Made by a program: the position numbers and the translations under genes. From positions 4,238,001-4,302,000 of the forward strand of contig NC_069130.1 of assembly GCF_026914265.1 (NCBI RefSeq): DNA of 64,000 bases, given 5' to 3'. The notes below the pieces were generated by a model. The model searched no databases. It was not told the origin of the DNA and saw only the letters and a list, made by a program, of their open reading frames with translations. Below, piece by piece: positions 36,141 to 49,182 of this stretch (the stretch's first letter is position 1; each line of letters begins with the position of its first letter). This DNA comes from Mya arenaria. Taxonomy: Eukaryota; Mollusca; Bivalvia; Myida; Myidae.

Positions 36141-36833
36141 TGCTGTTGCTTAGCTGTCAATTTATAATTTTTGACTAAGGCAGACACGTACACTAATCTG
36201 GAAAGCCTAGCAAACACTTTTTCTGTTTAGGAAGTTGTTTCATAGTGAAGAGGACAGGCCTGAAAAAAAGGTATGTCGTGTTTAACTGTAATACAAATAT
36301 CAGCGAACGTTCAGAATACAGTTGTAGTATTAAATTATTAGCGGTAAACGATGCTAGGTTGACGCTTACTAAACTTATATAGCCTCAGTGACAATTATTT
36401 GATTCCTTGAGAAAATATGCTACAATCAGACCATTTCACCATACAAACCTTATTAGATACTGCGCCCTAGAATATGTTTGTTACGATGTTTGCGCAAAGT
36501 TAAGAATATGACCAAATCAAACTATTTATTTTAACAATGATCATTCAATAAAATGTCACATAAAAATATAATGAAAAGTCTCATAACGCTAACAAATTTC
36601 AATATGTTTAAATCAATTCAAGTCAAATCAATGTTGTTGTTTTTTACCAAGGTGCGAATAAACATAGTACGAGTCATGGAATCCCTTGAAAACCCTACAT
36701 AGGTGAGAGTTGAAGCGTTAATCAACTAAAATCAGCCGTCCATTAAATCATCATTATTAAGACACGATAGATTACATTTCATGATACTTGAAAACTACAG
36801 ATCAGTCGATAAACAAAAAATATTTGTTTTTAA
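36141..36833. other. upstream region of minus-strand TNF-receptor gene
   Basis: No gene recognised. It should contain the promoter and any 5' UTR exon of paralogue 2. A possible acceptor (TTGACAG in minus-strand sense) lies about 15 bp before the ATG, but no promoter motif can be assigned. Confidence 0.35.
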
Positions 36834-37176
36834 TTATTAGGCCTAAAAAATAAATATGTCTGTTTCGGATAACCCGACCCTACCTATAAAAATGCGCCGA
36901 CCCTAACTATTTTTTTCCGTTTATGAGCAAAAAATATTCGTTAGCGAATAGAGAGTTACGAAGGGCGGATAAATGCATATTTTAATCAGAATTATTGTTT
37001 ATATGATAAAACAAAGTCAGGCAATGACAGTAATGTAGGAAAGACTGCCATGTGTAAGAAAACACTCTAAACTTACGACAGATTTTGAAAAAAAAAATCA
37101 AAAAAATCCCGACCTACCCTACCTAGAAATTTTAGGAAGGTTACCCTAAACAAACAATTTTTTTTTGGCCTTATTA
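36834..37176. mobile_element. MITE with TAATAAGGCC-type inverted ends
   Basis: The left end is ATTATTAGGCCTAAAAAATA and the right end is TTTTTTTGGCCTTATTA, inverted. Inside, CGACCCTACC and GACCTACCCTACC continue the inverted similarity for about 40 bp. The 340-bp interior is non-coding. Confidence 0.65.
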
Positions 37177-38567
37177 AAAAATCAACTTTCTGCATTATTA
37201 AAACGCATTCCTGTTTTGTTTATTGGTTACCCTCATAAATATTTACTACATGAATAAAATAATTTCTTCTCATACGGTAAAAGAAGCTTTACCTATTTCC
37301 TGCATCCACCAAGAGTAAATCCAAGTTCACAGAAATAATAGCCCTTTGTCGTCATGTCATTAGAAAAATGATCTACCTTAAACGGTTATATCAGTACTGC
37401 AGTATGTACAGAAATGACAGGTAAACACATGAGCTATTCAATTTATATAAACATATACGAGTACACTAACTTATTTTTAGATTGATTTTGTCAGCTATCA
37501 CACGCGCTACCTAATTAATTCGGCATGATATTATACCTAGGGATAGGTTAGTCTGGAGTTCCTTCCCCTAACACTATCGTTATCTGTATGAAATATCAGT
37601 AAGCAGGGAACCAGACTAGGGATAGGTCTTTTTCATAATGGTCCACCGATAAACTTTAGTTTTATATCAAGATATTTTCGGAAATATTCTGACAACATTT
37701 ACTTTACTTGTTTATGACTGTATTCTTTATTATTAATTATTAAAGACACTAATTGAAATGTAATGGAGAGATTCTATTCCAAACATAATTGTTTTAAGTT
37801 GTTTTGTAAAGGGTTTAAAGGTACGAAGGATTATAACACTTTTAGTTATTTGTAGCCTTCTGTCGGCTGAAGAATGAAAATACTAATGAAGCACACTTTA
37901 ACTGATAAATTGTAATCACCACCAACAATGACTCACAAAATCTTAAACCAGGCATTTGATACTGTCATACTGGTACACTAATGAGTTCTTTTTATTTAAT
38001 ATTGATTGGTTACGCTATGTCCTATGAAGTACTAGAAAAATAGTGTGTCAAAGTTGCCATTTATACATGTATTTTTAATAGAACTCAGTGACACGTAATG
38101 TTTTTCTTAAGTAGGAATCCCAAATGGAATCCCAACGTTCGCTTTCCATATATTAAAGTATTACTTATTAAATAGGTTAAAAGTGTATACCGATTGCTTA
38201 CGTGCTATCAATATAATATGGGTTAACAAATTTTCCTTTCACTATTACTTTGTGGCGGTTTTTAAAGTCGCCCAGTACATCGCCATCATCCTGGGCATTC
38301 GGTTTTATTCAATGTATATGTCACAATGACTCTTTTATAAATACCGGTCAAGTCGGTGCTAAAAGGGCGTTGACAGTGTTGTTCTTTTCCGAATGTAATT
38401 CTACTGACCCTGGCTGAATAATTGTACACTTGCTCATAAGGACACCTTCGTCATTATATTACCGTATACTGAGCGGGCAAAACATTCAGCTAATTTATAA
38501 GTTTAAAATGGATTTCTTATCATCACTTCAGGACTCAAATGGAGTCATTAAAATAACATGAAAACAG
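37177..38567. other. intergenic, nothing recognised
   Basis: AT-rich DNA. A short direct repeat, CCTAGGGATAGGTTAGTCTGG and ACTAGGGATAGGTC (37,545-37,630), is the only structure noted. Confidence 0.4.
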
Positions 38568-38818
38568 CAGGGGCGGGTCCAACATTCGACGTTGGAGGGG
38601 GCGTAACTTAGGGGCTCAGAAACGAAAACTATTTGGTCTAAAGTTCTGGTAGAGGGGTTTGGGGGTACTCCCCCTCGACAATCTTATCAGTTTCAAGTCC
38701 GAAATGGTGCATTTTGGGCGTATTTTATTACTTTTCTTCTCCTATATTGAAATAAAAAAACTTGGACGATTTTAGGGGAGGGGATGCGCCCCATCCCCCT
38801 CCCCACTAAATCCGCTGA
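38568..38818. mobile_element. short MITE with hAT-like ends
   Basis: The left end is CAGGGGCGGGTCCAAC and the right end is CACTAAATCCGCTG, whose complement is CAGCGGATTTAGTG. These fit the CAGxGGCGGATCCA ends of short hAT-type MITEs. The interior carries runs of G and C and AAATGGTGCATTTTGGG. No coding sequence. Confidence 0.55.
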
Positions 38819-39900
38819 TGAACAGTATTCTTATTGTAATAAATAACAGTAATAAATTCTTGACAAATTTAGTCCGCACCAATTCCCGAGTATGAATCAA
38901 CATTTGTATATTATTGACTCTTTAAAAGTACGTTTATTTATATATTATGCTGATATAAATATTTGGTCAATATTTTAAACAAAAATACTTAGAGGGCATA
39001 ATTTATACTTGATTCCAATTTCAATTTTGATTGTTCTTACTCAAGTACAATTTTCTCTTGGATTTTCTTTAGGGGTATTAGTCAATGACGTTTAACGATA
39101 TAACCATGCAGTTAACTAGTATGCGGATAAATTACAATTATGCTACAACGCCAATTATTTGCAATAATTTACTTGTAGTATTTTAATCATTGAATTTTGT
39201 TGTATTGCAATACACATATATTTTGCAACATGTAAATGTCCCTTGCATATTAATTTAACAATGTTCTTTTGTTCGTAATTTATCCACCACGGTACAAGTA
39301 CATTTTTATGGAATCTATCTTTAATGCTTATCGCCTTAAGAGCCTTTTGTTGTCAAAACGTCTTATATCTTAATGCGGCGGTCCAGCATGAATAAAAGTT
39401 ATGTAATATTAACTAATTTGTAGCCTTATGAAGTCACGTGTTACATACTGACCAAAAGATATTGATGATACATTCTGTTTTTGACAAGCATCGAGGATAC
39501 ACCTCTGTTAGGATTTCCTATCAAAATTACAAAAATATATATTAACATTTTAAACTAGTGAAAGGAATTGTTATCACTGTTATTGATTATCGTTACAATC
39601 AAATAAAACAAATTAAAACTTGTATGCTGTTTTACTTGGAGACTTTCGAAGTGAGCGTTGGACAAATTATAGATATTAAAACATTGCGTCATAGTCGACT
39701 CATACAGTGTGCGACACCGTGTATTCCGGACTTTACTTTAAAATTCCGTACAAACAATACTCCTACACCCGTAACACGATAGCTTTCATCGTGTCTTCAA
39801 TTTTATTATCATGCTACAAATCATTTACCCTCGCGATTCAAATTATAAACTCACACAAAGCAGCCATGTATAATTTCAATAACACTTGTTGTGGGTGTAG
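38819..39900. other. intergenic, nothing recognised
   Basis: AT-rich DNA before the 21-bp minisatellite. No gene, RNA or element identified. Confidence 0.4.
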
Positions 39901-40752
39901 TTACTATTACAAAACAGTGCTGTTACTATTACAAACAGTGCTGTTACTATTACAAAACAGTGCTGTTACTATTACAAACAGTGCTGTGACTATTACGAAC
40001 AGTGTTGTTACTATTACAAACAGTGTTGTTACTATTACAAACAGTGTTGTTACTATTACAAACAGTGCTGTTACTATTACAAACAGTGTTGTTACTATTA
40101 CAAAGAGTGCTGTTACTATTACAAACAGTGCTGTTACTATTACAAACAGTGCTGTTACTATTACAAACAGTGCTGTTACTATTACAAAACAGTACTGTTA
40201 CTATTACAAACAGTGCTGTTACTATTACAAACAGTGCTGTTACTATTACAAACAGTGCTGTTACTATTACAAACAGTGCTGTGACTATAACGAACAGTGT
40301 TGTTACTATTACAAACAGTGTTGTTACTATTACAAACAGTGCTGTTACTATTACAAACAGTGTTGTTACTATTACAAACAGTGCTGTTACTATTACAAAC
40401 AGTGCTGTTACTATTACAAACAGTGTTGTTACTATTACAAACAGTGCTGTGACTATTACGAACAGTGCTGTTACTATTACAAACAGTGCTGTGACTATTA
40501 CGAACAGTGTTGTTACTATTACAAACAGTGTTGTTACTATTACAAACAGTGCTGTTACTATTACAAACAGTGCTGTTACTACTACAAAACAGTGTTGTTA
40601 CTACTACAAACAGTGATGTCACTATTATAAAACAGTGCTGTTACTACAACAGTGATGTTACTATTACAAAACAGCGCTGTTACTATTACAAACAGTGCTG
40701 TTACTATTACAAACAGTGCTGTTACTATTATAAAACAGTGCTGTTACTATTA
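39901..40752. repeat. 21-bp minisatellite
   Basis: About 40 tandem units of 21 bp containing CAGTGCTGTTACTATTACAA, with GTG/GTT and TGTTA/TGTGA variants. Because 21 is seven codons, open frames of 204 and 307 codons run through it on the plus strand and 146 on the minus. They are repeat artefacts with no start, domain or splice context. A one-base insertion (AAAACAG) recurs in several units and shifts the frames. Confidence 0.97.
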
Positions 40753-40774
40753 TGTATTTAACTACATATAGAAA

Positions 40775-41030
40775 TCTCGAAAAAAAATCTTTGGATGCGT
40801 GGTATATAATTATAAAATGCCATGTTTGCATGAGATTTGTAATACATGTATGTTTATTATGTGACTGGTGTGAGTACCATGTTAAACATGCAAACCAAAC
40901 ACACCAACATGATTACAATTAAGCCTCCACATACACGTCACCAGAAGGGCCACACTTCGATCAGTGGTATAAGCACAACATAAGAAAACCTGGGAACTAT
41001 AGCATGGCTATCTTGCAGCCGACTACAATC
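40775..41030 (+). pseudogene. decayed copy of XRN1 intron plus exon (source about 16.03-16.29 kb)
   Basis: TATAATTATAAAATG, GCATGAGATTTGTAAT, TTATTATGTGACTG and GTGAGTA match the intron before XRN1 exon 16185-16456 in order. Then CCTCCACATACACGTCACC, GATCAGTGGTA and GAAAACCTGGGAAC correspond to exon sequence CCCGCATCCAGGTCACC, GGTCAGTGGTA and GGAAACCTGGGAAC. Intron and exon are both copied, so this is a DNA-level duplicate, not a retrocopy. Indels break the frame. Confidence 0.8.
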
Positions 41031-41845
41031 CTTAATGTTCTAACATTGATGAAACTTATACAAAAATTAAATGTTTACTTCCCTTTCGAAATCAGAGAAA
41101 GTTTTACAGAAGTTTTACAGAAACTTATTGTTTACTCCCCTTTCAAGATAAGAGAAAGTTTGCACTTATATACCAAATAATAATGTTCAAAAACATAATT
41201 CAAACATGAAGTTCTAAATACATAAACATGTACCAATAAAGCCAAGTGGTTAGGGTCCATTAATATAAGTAGTCTGTTTCAATTGTGAGTAATGCATTAC
41301 ATGGCCATGAACCAATGCTACCTTACATGAATTATCAATTGGTTTTGTTTGCCCTTGCATGTTTACCTGCGTGATTTAAAGTGTTATATTTTGAATTGCA
41401 TTGCACAATCTACATACGGGTAGTTTAGATGATAATTGCTGTTTGGGTTTTTGATCTTAAACTTGACGAAGTTTCGTTTTATAGTTTCATGTTGTATACA
41501 GTTTAATATAAGGATTTGCCATGGGAATAAAACAGCAGTCAAAACAATGTATTTCAACATTACTTCTTGTTACTTGTATAACTGGATCTCATTTTGACAA
41601 GTTTAACTATTTTGTACGTAGATATGTAACAAAGACTGTTCATGTACATTTATTTTTTAAATACTGTAGCTTATTTTGAAATGATATGGCTCATCTGTAA
41701 CAGTTAATGCATGACTAACGTGTATCCATTTTCAAGATAGCTAAGAATGTACTTAAAGGAAAATATTAGGAAGACATTTTGCCAGCCAATGTACAACGAT
41801 AATCAATATATAAATCGTAAAAAGCACGTTCTATTCTAAGGGACT
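41031..41845. other. intergenic, nothing recognised except a short local duplication
   Basis: AGAGAAAGTTT and TTACTCCCCTTTC.A recur at about 41,080-41,165, a small tandem duplication. No gene found. Confidence 0.4.
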
Positions 41846-42369
41846 CAGTGGCGAATCTACCGGGGGGGGGGGGGCACGGTAGCCTCCCTCCCAGCTAGCC
41901 AGCAAGTTATGTTTTTGGGCACATCTTTATTGATTTAGTATGAGACACGAAAGTCTCTTGAAAATGACATCGGGGCCCAAACATTCGATAATGATAAATC
42001 GGCGTCACATTTTATACAGTGCAATCAATATACATGTATACCTAAGTTACTGCATGTAGGTTTATATAGTATTTGTTCTACTTCACATACGTGCATCTCA
42101 GATGGCCGAGTGGTAAACGACCAAGCTTACAAATCCATCGACCACGGTTCGATTCTTCTTCTCGGCATGATTTTTGTAAAAGGTTTATCTTATATCAGTT
42201 AATGCTATCTTTTTAATTCATTTGATCTGCCAAACATCATTGACAGTGACAACAAATGTTAATTCCATGTCACTATATGATTAAAATAATGCATTCCATT
42301 TTTTTTATATGTTTATAATAAGTTGTGCCCCCTCCCCTCCCCATTTAGAAAGTCCTGGATCCGCCACTG
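41846..42369. mobile_element. hAT-type MITE with CAGTGGCGGATC ends
   Basis: The left end is CAGTGGCGAATCTACC followed by a G run. The right end is CTGGATCCGCCACTG, its inverted partner. GGACT occurs on both flanks, a remnant of a target duplication. The element contains a tRNA-like segment at 42,094-42,168 and no protein. Confidence 0.8.
42094..42168 (+). other. tRNA-like segment (tRNA-derived, inside MITE)
   Basis: GATGGCCGAGTGGTAAACGA resembles the D-arm/A-box of a serine- or leucine-type tRNA, and CACGGTTCGATTCTTCT the T-arm/B-box. The acceptor stem does not pair well, so this is a tRNA pseudogene or SINE head rather than a working tRNA. Confidence 0.55.
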
Positions 42370-42715
42370 GGACTGAACTCCTCCGAGGTTCTGAGTTATT
42401 ATTCATATTAAATTAAGAACTTCCACTAACATTCTCAAACATTCAACATGGAGGGAACTTGTCGGCACGAAAATCAGCTTACGAATGAGAACACTATATT
42501 CATGTATATAATTTAACTGACATATTGGTCTAAATACTGATCTATGGTGTGCAGTAAAATAAACTTTCTGCGAAAAACATATATTTGAAGCTTTCTACAG
42601 TGGCAGTGGCAATAAAACAATGCATATTTCCTTAAAATGTCATTGAATAATAAATGATATATTATGGGAAAAAACAGTTATACACTATGTGAAACAACAC
42701 CGGGGAATTGGCCGT

Positions 42716-44192
42716 GTTTTAGATCGACTATTCGAAGAATAAGGAGAGCTATACTACTCACCCAAGCGTCGGCGTCGGCGTCGGCGTCACACCTTGATTA
42801 AGGTTTTACGTGCAACCACACAAAGGTTAATATCTCAGCAACTACTTGAGGTATTGATTTGAAACTTTATACAATAGTATTCAACCATCCAACCTACTTA
42901 ATTAATCAAGTAAGATAACTCTAGTTTGCATTTAATGCAAACATTCTGATGATATAAATTCTGGTTAACGTTTTGCATGCAAGCACACATAGGTAAATAT
43001 CTCAGCAACTACTTGAAGTTATGCATTTAGACTTGATACAATGGTACTCAAACATCCAACCAACTTGTTTTATAATTCTAGTTTGCATTTACTGCAAATA
43101 ATTGCTCTTTATTATTCGACTTAGAAATTCTGGTTAAGGTTTTGCGTGTAAGCACACATAGGTTAATATCTCAGCAACTACTTGAGATATTGCATTGAGA
43201 CTATAAACGATGGTACTCAACAATCCATCCTACTTAATTAATTAAGTAAGATAACTCTAGTTTGCATTTAATACAAAATAATTGCGCTTTATTATTCGAC
43301 TTAGAAATTCTGGTTAAGGTTTTGCATGTAACCATATTTAAGTCAATATCTCAGCAAATATATCATGTATTACATTGAAAATTTAGATATGTATTCCCAA
43401 GTATCTAACCTACTAAATTAATGAAGTAAGATAATATTTTTTGAATATAATGCAAATAATGGGCCTTTATTTTTTTACTTAGAAATTCTAGTTAAGGTTT
43501 TGCATGTAAGCACACATAGCTTAATATCTCAGCAACTTCTTGATGTATTGCATTGAGACTTTAAACAATTGTACTCAACCATCCAATCTACATAAATAAC
43601 TAAGTGAGATAACTCTAGTTTGCATTAAATTTAAATAATGGACCATTTTTATTCGACATATAAATTCTGGTTAAGGTTTTGCATGTAACAACTTTTAAGT
43701 CAATACCTCAGCGAATACATCATATATTGCATTGAAACTTTACACACAGGCTCCCAACCATTTAACCTTCTTCTTTAATCAAGTAAGATAACTCTATCTT
43801 TCATATTATATAATTTTTGCCCCTTTATTATGCGACTTAGAAATTCTGGTTAAGGTCTAGCATGTTAGCACACATAAGATAATATCTCAGTGACTACTTG
43901 ATGTATTGCATTGAGACTTTATACAATGGTACTCAACCATCCAACCTAATTGAATAACCAAGTTAGAACTGTATATTGCAAATAATGGCCCTTTATTATT
44001 AGACTTAAAAAATCTGGTTAAAGTTTTGCATGTATCTACATAACTACATTTATGTTTATTTCTCAGCACATCATGTATTGCATTGAAATCTAATCTAACA
44101 GTGATCCATGCATGTTTCGCCAAAACTTTTTAATCCATACACTGAAAAGCGGCTGAGTAGTCGAGCGCGCTGTCTCTGTTGCAGCTCTTGTT
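42716..44192 (+). mobile_element. dispersed repeat of the TCGACTATTCG family, long variant
   Basis: Begins GATCGACTATTCGAAGAAT with a GTCGGC repeat and ends AGTAGTCGAGCGCGCTGTC then CTCTTGTT. The interior holds about seven tandem blocks of 170-190 bp with TTAGAAATTCTGGTTAAGG, TTTTGCATGTAAGCACACAT and ATATCTCAGCAACTACTTGA. The ends match the 18.6 and 48.0 kb copies while the interior differs, so this is a distinct subfamily. Confidence 0.7.
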
Positions 44193-44204
44193 ACCTTCCA
44201 AGTG

Positions 44205-44360
44205 CCCCCCCCCCCCCCCGCAGTGCCGGGTGAATGCGATGGTTTCGTTTTCGCGTCAAAAATAGCGGGGGATGGGCTTACCTAAAGTCCCTGGGGTGCG
44301 GGGGCATTTGGTGGGGATTTTACCCCGCTATTCCCCGGTCCTGGGGGCCGTGGTAACAAT
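44205..44360. other. GC-rich patch with C/G runs
   Basis: A run of about 15 C followed by G-rich sequence (GCGGGGGATGGGC, GGTGCGGGGGCATTTGG, CCCCGGTCCTGGGGGCC) stands out from the AT-rich surroundings. It could fold or be the end of a repeat element. No coding sequence. Confidence 0.4.
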
Positions 44361-44863
44361 TGACTGGTACATACAATTGGAACCGGAGGCCTAACATAAC
44401 TGGATTTGGTAAGATATTGTGCCGTGACTTTTTAATTTTAATTGTTATTTGGCACCTGTGGGGAACTAGCTTTTAGAGACCAAACCAATTTATGTTTACA
44501 AATGCATTTTGTTGTCCTTTCCTTAACAAATACCTGATGCAGTAACACAATATATGCTATCCAAAGTACATTTATTGTAAAAACAGTGGTAACGCTAAAG
44601 GTTGCTGGACTTTGGTATACCAACTTCCGAGCTCAAACAAAGTTCAAGGGTCCATAAAATATTTTTCAAACATCAGCTCCCTTTTGCATTATATGTTAAC
44701 CAATAGAAAACTTCAAAATGGCTGACAACTCAGCCCAGACCTATTACTTATAATTTCAAATTATTCTCAATAATCCAAACATAATACAGGTTGCTAAAAT
44801 GGATACAAAGAAACAATAAAAACAGTAAGATTAAGACAATATTGTTTTGTAGTGTCTTGTTTG

Positions 44864-45478
44864 GCTATCAACTACATCTTATCTTGTTTGGCTATCATCA
44901 ACATCTTATCTTGTTTTGCTATCATCAACATCTTATCTTGTTTGGCTATCATCAACATCTTATCTTGTTTGGCTATCATCAACATCTTATCTTGTTCGGC
45001 TATCATCAACATCTTATCTTGTTCGGCTATCATCAACATCTTATCTTGTTTGGCTATCATCAACATCTTATCTTGTTCGGCTATCATCAACATCTTATCT
45101 TGTTCGGCTATCATCAACATCTTATCTTGTTTGGCTTTCATCAACATCTTATCTTGTTTGGCTATCATCAACATCTTATCTTGTTCGGCTATCATCAACA
45201 TCTTATCTTGTTTGGCTTTCATCAACATCTAATCTCGTTTGGCTATCATCAACATATTTTCTTGTTCGGCTATTATCAACATCTTAATTTGTTCGGCTAT
45301 TATCAACATCTTAATGTTTTCGGCTATCATCAACATCTTATTTGGTCGGCTATCATCAACATCTTAATTTGTTCGGCTATCATCAACATCTTATTTGGTC
45401 GGCTATCATCAACATCTTATTTTGTTTGGCTTTCATCAACGTCTTAATTTGTTCGGCTTTTATCAACATCTTTAAACA
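44864..45478. repeat. 27-bp minisatellite
   Basis: About 22 tandem units of 27 bp containing TTGTTTGGCTATCATCAAC. TTTGG/TTCGG variants alternate irregularly, and the units degenerate after about 45,230. As 27 is nine codons, frames stay open on both strands (218 codons on +, 118 on -). These are not genes. Confidence 0.97.
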
Positions 45479-45479
45479 C

Positions 45480-47336
45480 AGTTGCATATTTCAATTAATA
45501 GATATAAACACACCCAATATATCAAACATTTGGAAATAAAGACACGCTGAAGTTATAAAACTGGAATCAATTAATAATATACTTTTCAACAAAAGTATGG
45601 TATAACACACGGAATAACAAAGGTCTAAGAATTTAACCGGCGCTTGAAACCCGTCCAAATGTTTAAACAAGTTTCACGACCCTACATTCAAGTACATATA
45701 GTGATATATATTTTTTAGCCTGAAATGCATTGGACGAATTTCGCCTCTCGATGCTATAAATATATTTGCACTTAAGCACATATGGCTTTCAAAAGCCATC
45801 TACGTTTAAGGAATTATATCATCCGATATACATGTATTTTGTTACGAAGATCGGGTATTTGTCGGATTGAACAACGCAAATGAGTAATTTATTCATGCTA
45901 GGACTGGATAATTATACGTAAAAAAGAAAATTTGTTAGCAAATATATAGATAGGGAATTATTTTTTGTTTTAGTTGCAGATCGTCATATATTACACCGAG
46001 TGAGCACCAAAGCGATATTTCACGAATATTTTTTATTATAAGCCTACAATATAAATGACAGTGAATTGTAGATTTATCAAATGCGCGCACAAGTGTATGC
46101 GAACGTAACACCAATTTCGGAAATGGCGTCGTTTATATTGTGTCCCAGCCTCTGCACGTTCACGTTTCGGACCTAAAATCGGGCTTAGACGATAAAACAG
46201 TGAACTTATCAATTTTAAATTTGAATTCACTTGTGAACCTCTATAAACCATCGGAAAACATACAATAACATACAATAAAAAGCAACGTAATCAGTAGCTA
46301 TAAGTATAAACAAAAACATGAGTTTAAAAAATAAATTAAAAAATACGCACTAAGGGAGTGCGTTTTATATGACACCGAAGATAATTCACTTTTGTCGACG
46401 AAGCATAATTGAAAATGTTTTAAAACATTCGTATTGCATTTCTCTTTTATGCGGTCAATCAGTATAACTTGCGAACAATGTGCTATTAAGAGCATTAGCC
46501 ATGAACCACTTTACCATACTTCTTGTGGTATGATAATTAAATAACAGTAATGAAAAAGTTAGTTTTTCTTATTAAATGGAATAGCTAAAATGCGAACAGT
46601 TCAAATCGGTACGCATTTAAATTAAACAACAGGACCGAAAGTTATCAATTGTAAACTTGTCTGAGTGATTACAATTTAAATAAAGACGTAATACTACACA
46701 TTATACTACACTGATATTTCAAAAGCAGGTAACATGATTAACTTGTTTTCGTATAAAACCGCATGCGTTGTCAATTTACTTCAATACAGGTGGTTAAAAT
46801 AACATTGAATTTAAATCGCGGAATGTGAGGAATTCAATTCATATAAATATAATGGAATCAAAAGGGTACTCAGCTTACTTTTACTTAAAAAAGAATGTTT
46901 TACCGGTGGCTCTATGAGAAGTTAATTTTTTTTATCAGCTTTACCTTTAGGACGATCTTACGCATACATTCATGTTCGTAAGTAAACCTGTTATTCTTGT
47001 AAATGTATCTTTGACTAAACAATTTTTAGAGTATATTTCTTTGTAAAAATATCCGTTTTAAAACAAAAACTATATCATAATCTAGTGATGGTAATTCAAC
47101 ATTGCCGGAAAGTGGTTCGAGAATTTATTTGACTTATATCAACATTTGTTTTCATTGTTTACTTTATTAACTGTAGTTTGTTTACTATGCAAAACACAGT
47201 TTTGGAATCTCACTGAATTTTGTTTTAAAAACAATCCGGTCTATGTTAGCCAAAATTATTTTGATCTAATTAAGTGTTGGTCACGGTTGTTATTTTGAAT
47301 TCGAAACTCAACGCTTTTAGCAAGAGGAATCGTAAA
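45480..47336. other. intergenic, nothing recognised
   Basis: AT-rich DNA. Short minus-strand open frames near 46.0-46.5 kb have no recognisable domains. Confidence 0.4.
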
Positions 47337-47711
47337 TTAAAGATACAATCTTATTCCCAGATCAGATTTAGCACTCTTATTGATTATGTTTTAATATTCC
47401 AAAAAATATGAATAAATATCGAAAACAATGGTTTTTATAAATGAAACCGAGTTAAATATCAAAGAAATGCACATAAAACACAGTATTTCAACCTTATGAG
47501 ACTATAGTAGACCACAGTAAATATTTAATATATCAATCACTTAACATGTTTGCGCTTTCTGCAATTAAATACACGGTTACAATACTGTTATCAGTAATTA
47601 ATAATTTCCACAAATGCATTATTTAGTAAGTAGTTAAAGGTTTTTCGGACAAAATTGATGGTTTTTATATACATCTGCATGTATTGATTTTGAAAAAGAG
47701 TGTCACTTTAA
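47337..47711 (-). mobile_element. TTAA-flanked MITE-like element, reverse copy of the 31.95-kb insertion
   Basis: The right end reads GAGTGTCACTTTAA and the left TTAAAGATACAATCTTATTC. The reverse complement aligns with 31,952-32,230 over most of its length (AAAGTGACACTCTTTTTC, CATCAATTTTGTCC, TTACTGTGGTCT, CTATAGTCTCATAAGG). Non-coding. Confidence 0.7.
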
Positions 47712-47993
47712 TATTAAACCTCAATATATCTTGCAAGCATGATACAGATTTGTGCGGAAACCTGAATAAGCTGTTTTGTTTGCACGTTCAGTGTATTTTG
47801 GGTCCTTACCTTGCGCCTTTAAAGGGACTCGCTCATGGTTTGTAAAATGCATTTTTGTGTTACAAAAGTGTGGTAAACTAGGAGTGTTAAAGTAAGATAT
47901 TGACAGCTAAAACCCTTCAGGAATTGTTGATATTTACTTAAATATCGTCGTCGAATACAATAATTTTCAATACCGTTACCCACGGGTTTAGCG

Positions 47994-49151
47994 TTTTTAG
48001 CTCGACTATTCGAAGAAAAAGGAGGGCTATACTACTCGCCCTGGCGTCGGCGTCGGCGTCCGGTTAAAGTTTTAGGGCAAGTTGGGATTATCACTTATAA
48101 GTCTAATACCCTTCACCCAATTGACTTAATGCTTCACACAGTTGTTCAGGGCCATCGTATGATGAGGTAAGATAACTCCATATTATTCTTTACACAGATT
48201 ATGGCCCATGATTGACAATGGAACTTAGGTTAAAGTTTTAGGGCAGGTTGGGATATTTATTAATAACTTCTATAGCCTTTGTTCAATTGTCTTAATACTT
48301 CACACAGTTGTTCAGGACCATCAAACAATGAGGTTACATAACTCCATATTATCCTTAATACAAGTAATGGTCCCTGATTGACTTCGGTTAAAGTTTTAGG
48401 GCAGGTTAAAGTTTTAGGGCAAGATTTTCACTTAAAATTCCAATACCATACATTCAATTGACTTAATACTTCACACAGTTGTTCAGAGCCATCACATAAT
48501 GAGGTTAGATAACTCCATATTATCTTTTATGCAAATTATGGCCCCTGATTGACCATGGAACTTAGGTTGAATTTTTAGGGCAGGTTGGGATATTTATTAA
48601 TAACTTCTATACCCTTCATTTAATTGACTTAATACTTCACAGAATTGTTCAGGACCATCACCCAATGAGGTTACATAACTCCATATCCTCAATACAAGTT
48701 ATGGATCCTGATTGAATTAGGTTAAAGTTTTAGGCAAGTAAAAGTTAAGGGCAAGTTGGGATTTTAATAAAAAAACTTCTATACCGTTCATTCAATGCAC
48801 TTAATAAAATTCAAAATTATTTATGACCATCTTACAACAAGAAACATAACACCATTTAAATCCTAAATACAAAATATGGCCCTTGAATTTTTTATTTTTT
48901 TTATTTTTAATTTCTTTTGAAAAGCATATATGTATACTCTTAACCACACTTTCATAATGGAAGATCAAGATATTTGAATGACTTGCGTCATTGTTCGGGC
49001 GGGCGGGAGGGCAGCATAAAATGTATGTATCGAATAATTTTAGTAAGGTTTGACATATAGAGACCAAACTTGGTAATATTACATCGAAATTGTATTCACT
49101 TCTAAGTCAAAGCGGCGTAGTCGAGCGCCCTGTCTTACGACGGCTCTTGTT
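47994..49151 (+). mobile_element. dispersed repeat of the TCGACTATTCG family, nested in a MITE
   Basis: Ends TTTTTAGCTCGACTATTCG and TAGTCGAGCGCCCTGTC...GGCTCTTGTT are nearly identical to the 18.6-kb copy, as are long internal stretches (GGTTAAAGTTTTAGGGCAAG, TTCAATTGACTTAATACTTC). It has one more internal unit than that copy. Its position inside the MITE shows it inserted later. Confidence 0.8.
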
Positions 49152-49182
49152 TTGTTGTGTGGTTAGTTGATTGTAATTGTAT

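Noticed and set aside
39707..40761. Long open frames (up to 307 codons) with Cys/Tyr/Lys or Thr/Asn/Ser repeats
   Set aside because: They are produced by the 21-bp minisatellite and occur in several frames at once, with no domain, splice or start context.
42094..42168. A functional tRNA gene
   Set aside because: A- and B-box-like sequences are present but the acceptor stem does not pair, so only a tRNA-derived relic is supported.
44791..45447. 218-codon open frame of repeated HQHLILFGY
   Set aside because: An artefact of the 27-bp minisatellite; other frames and the minus strand are equally open.
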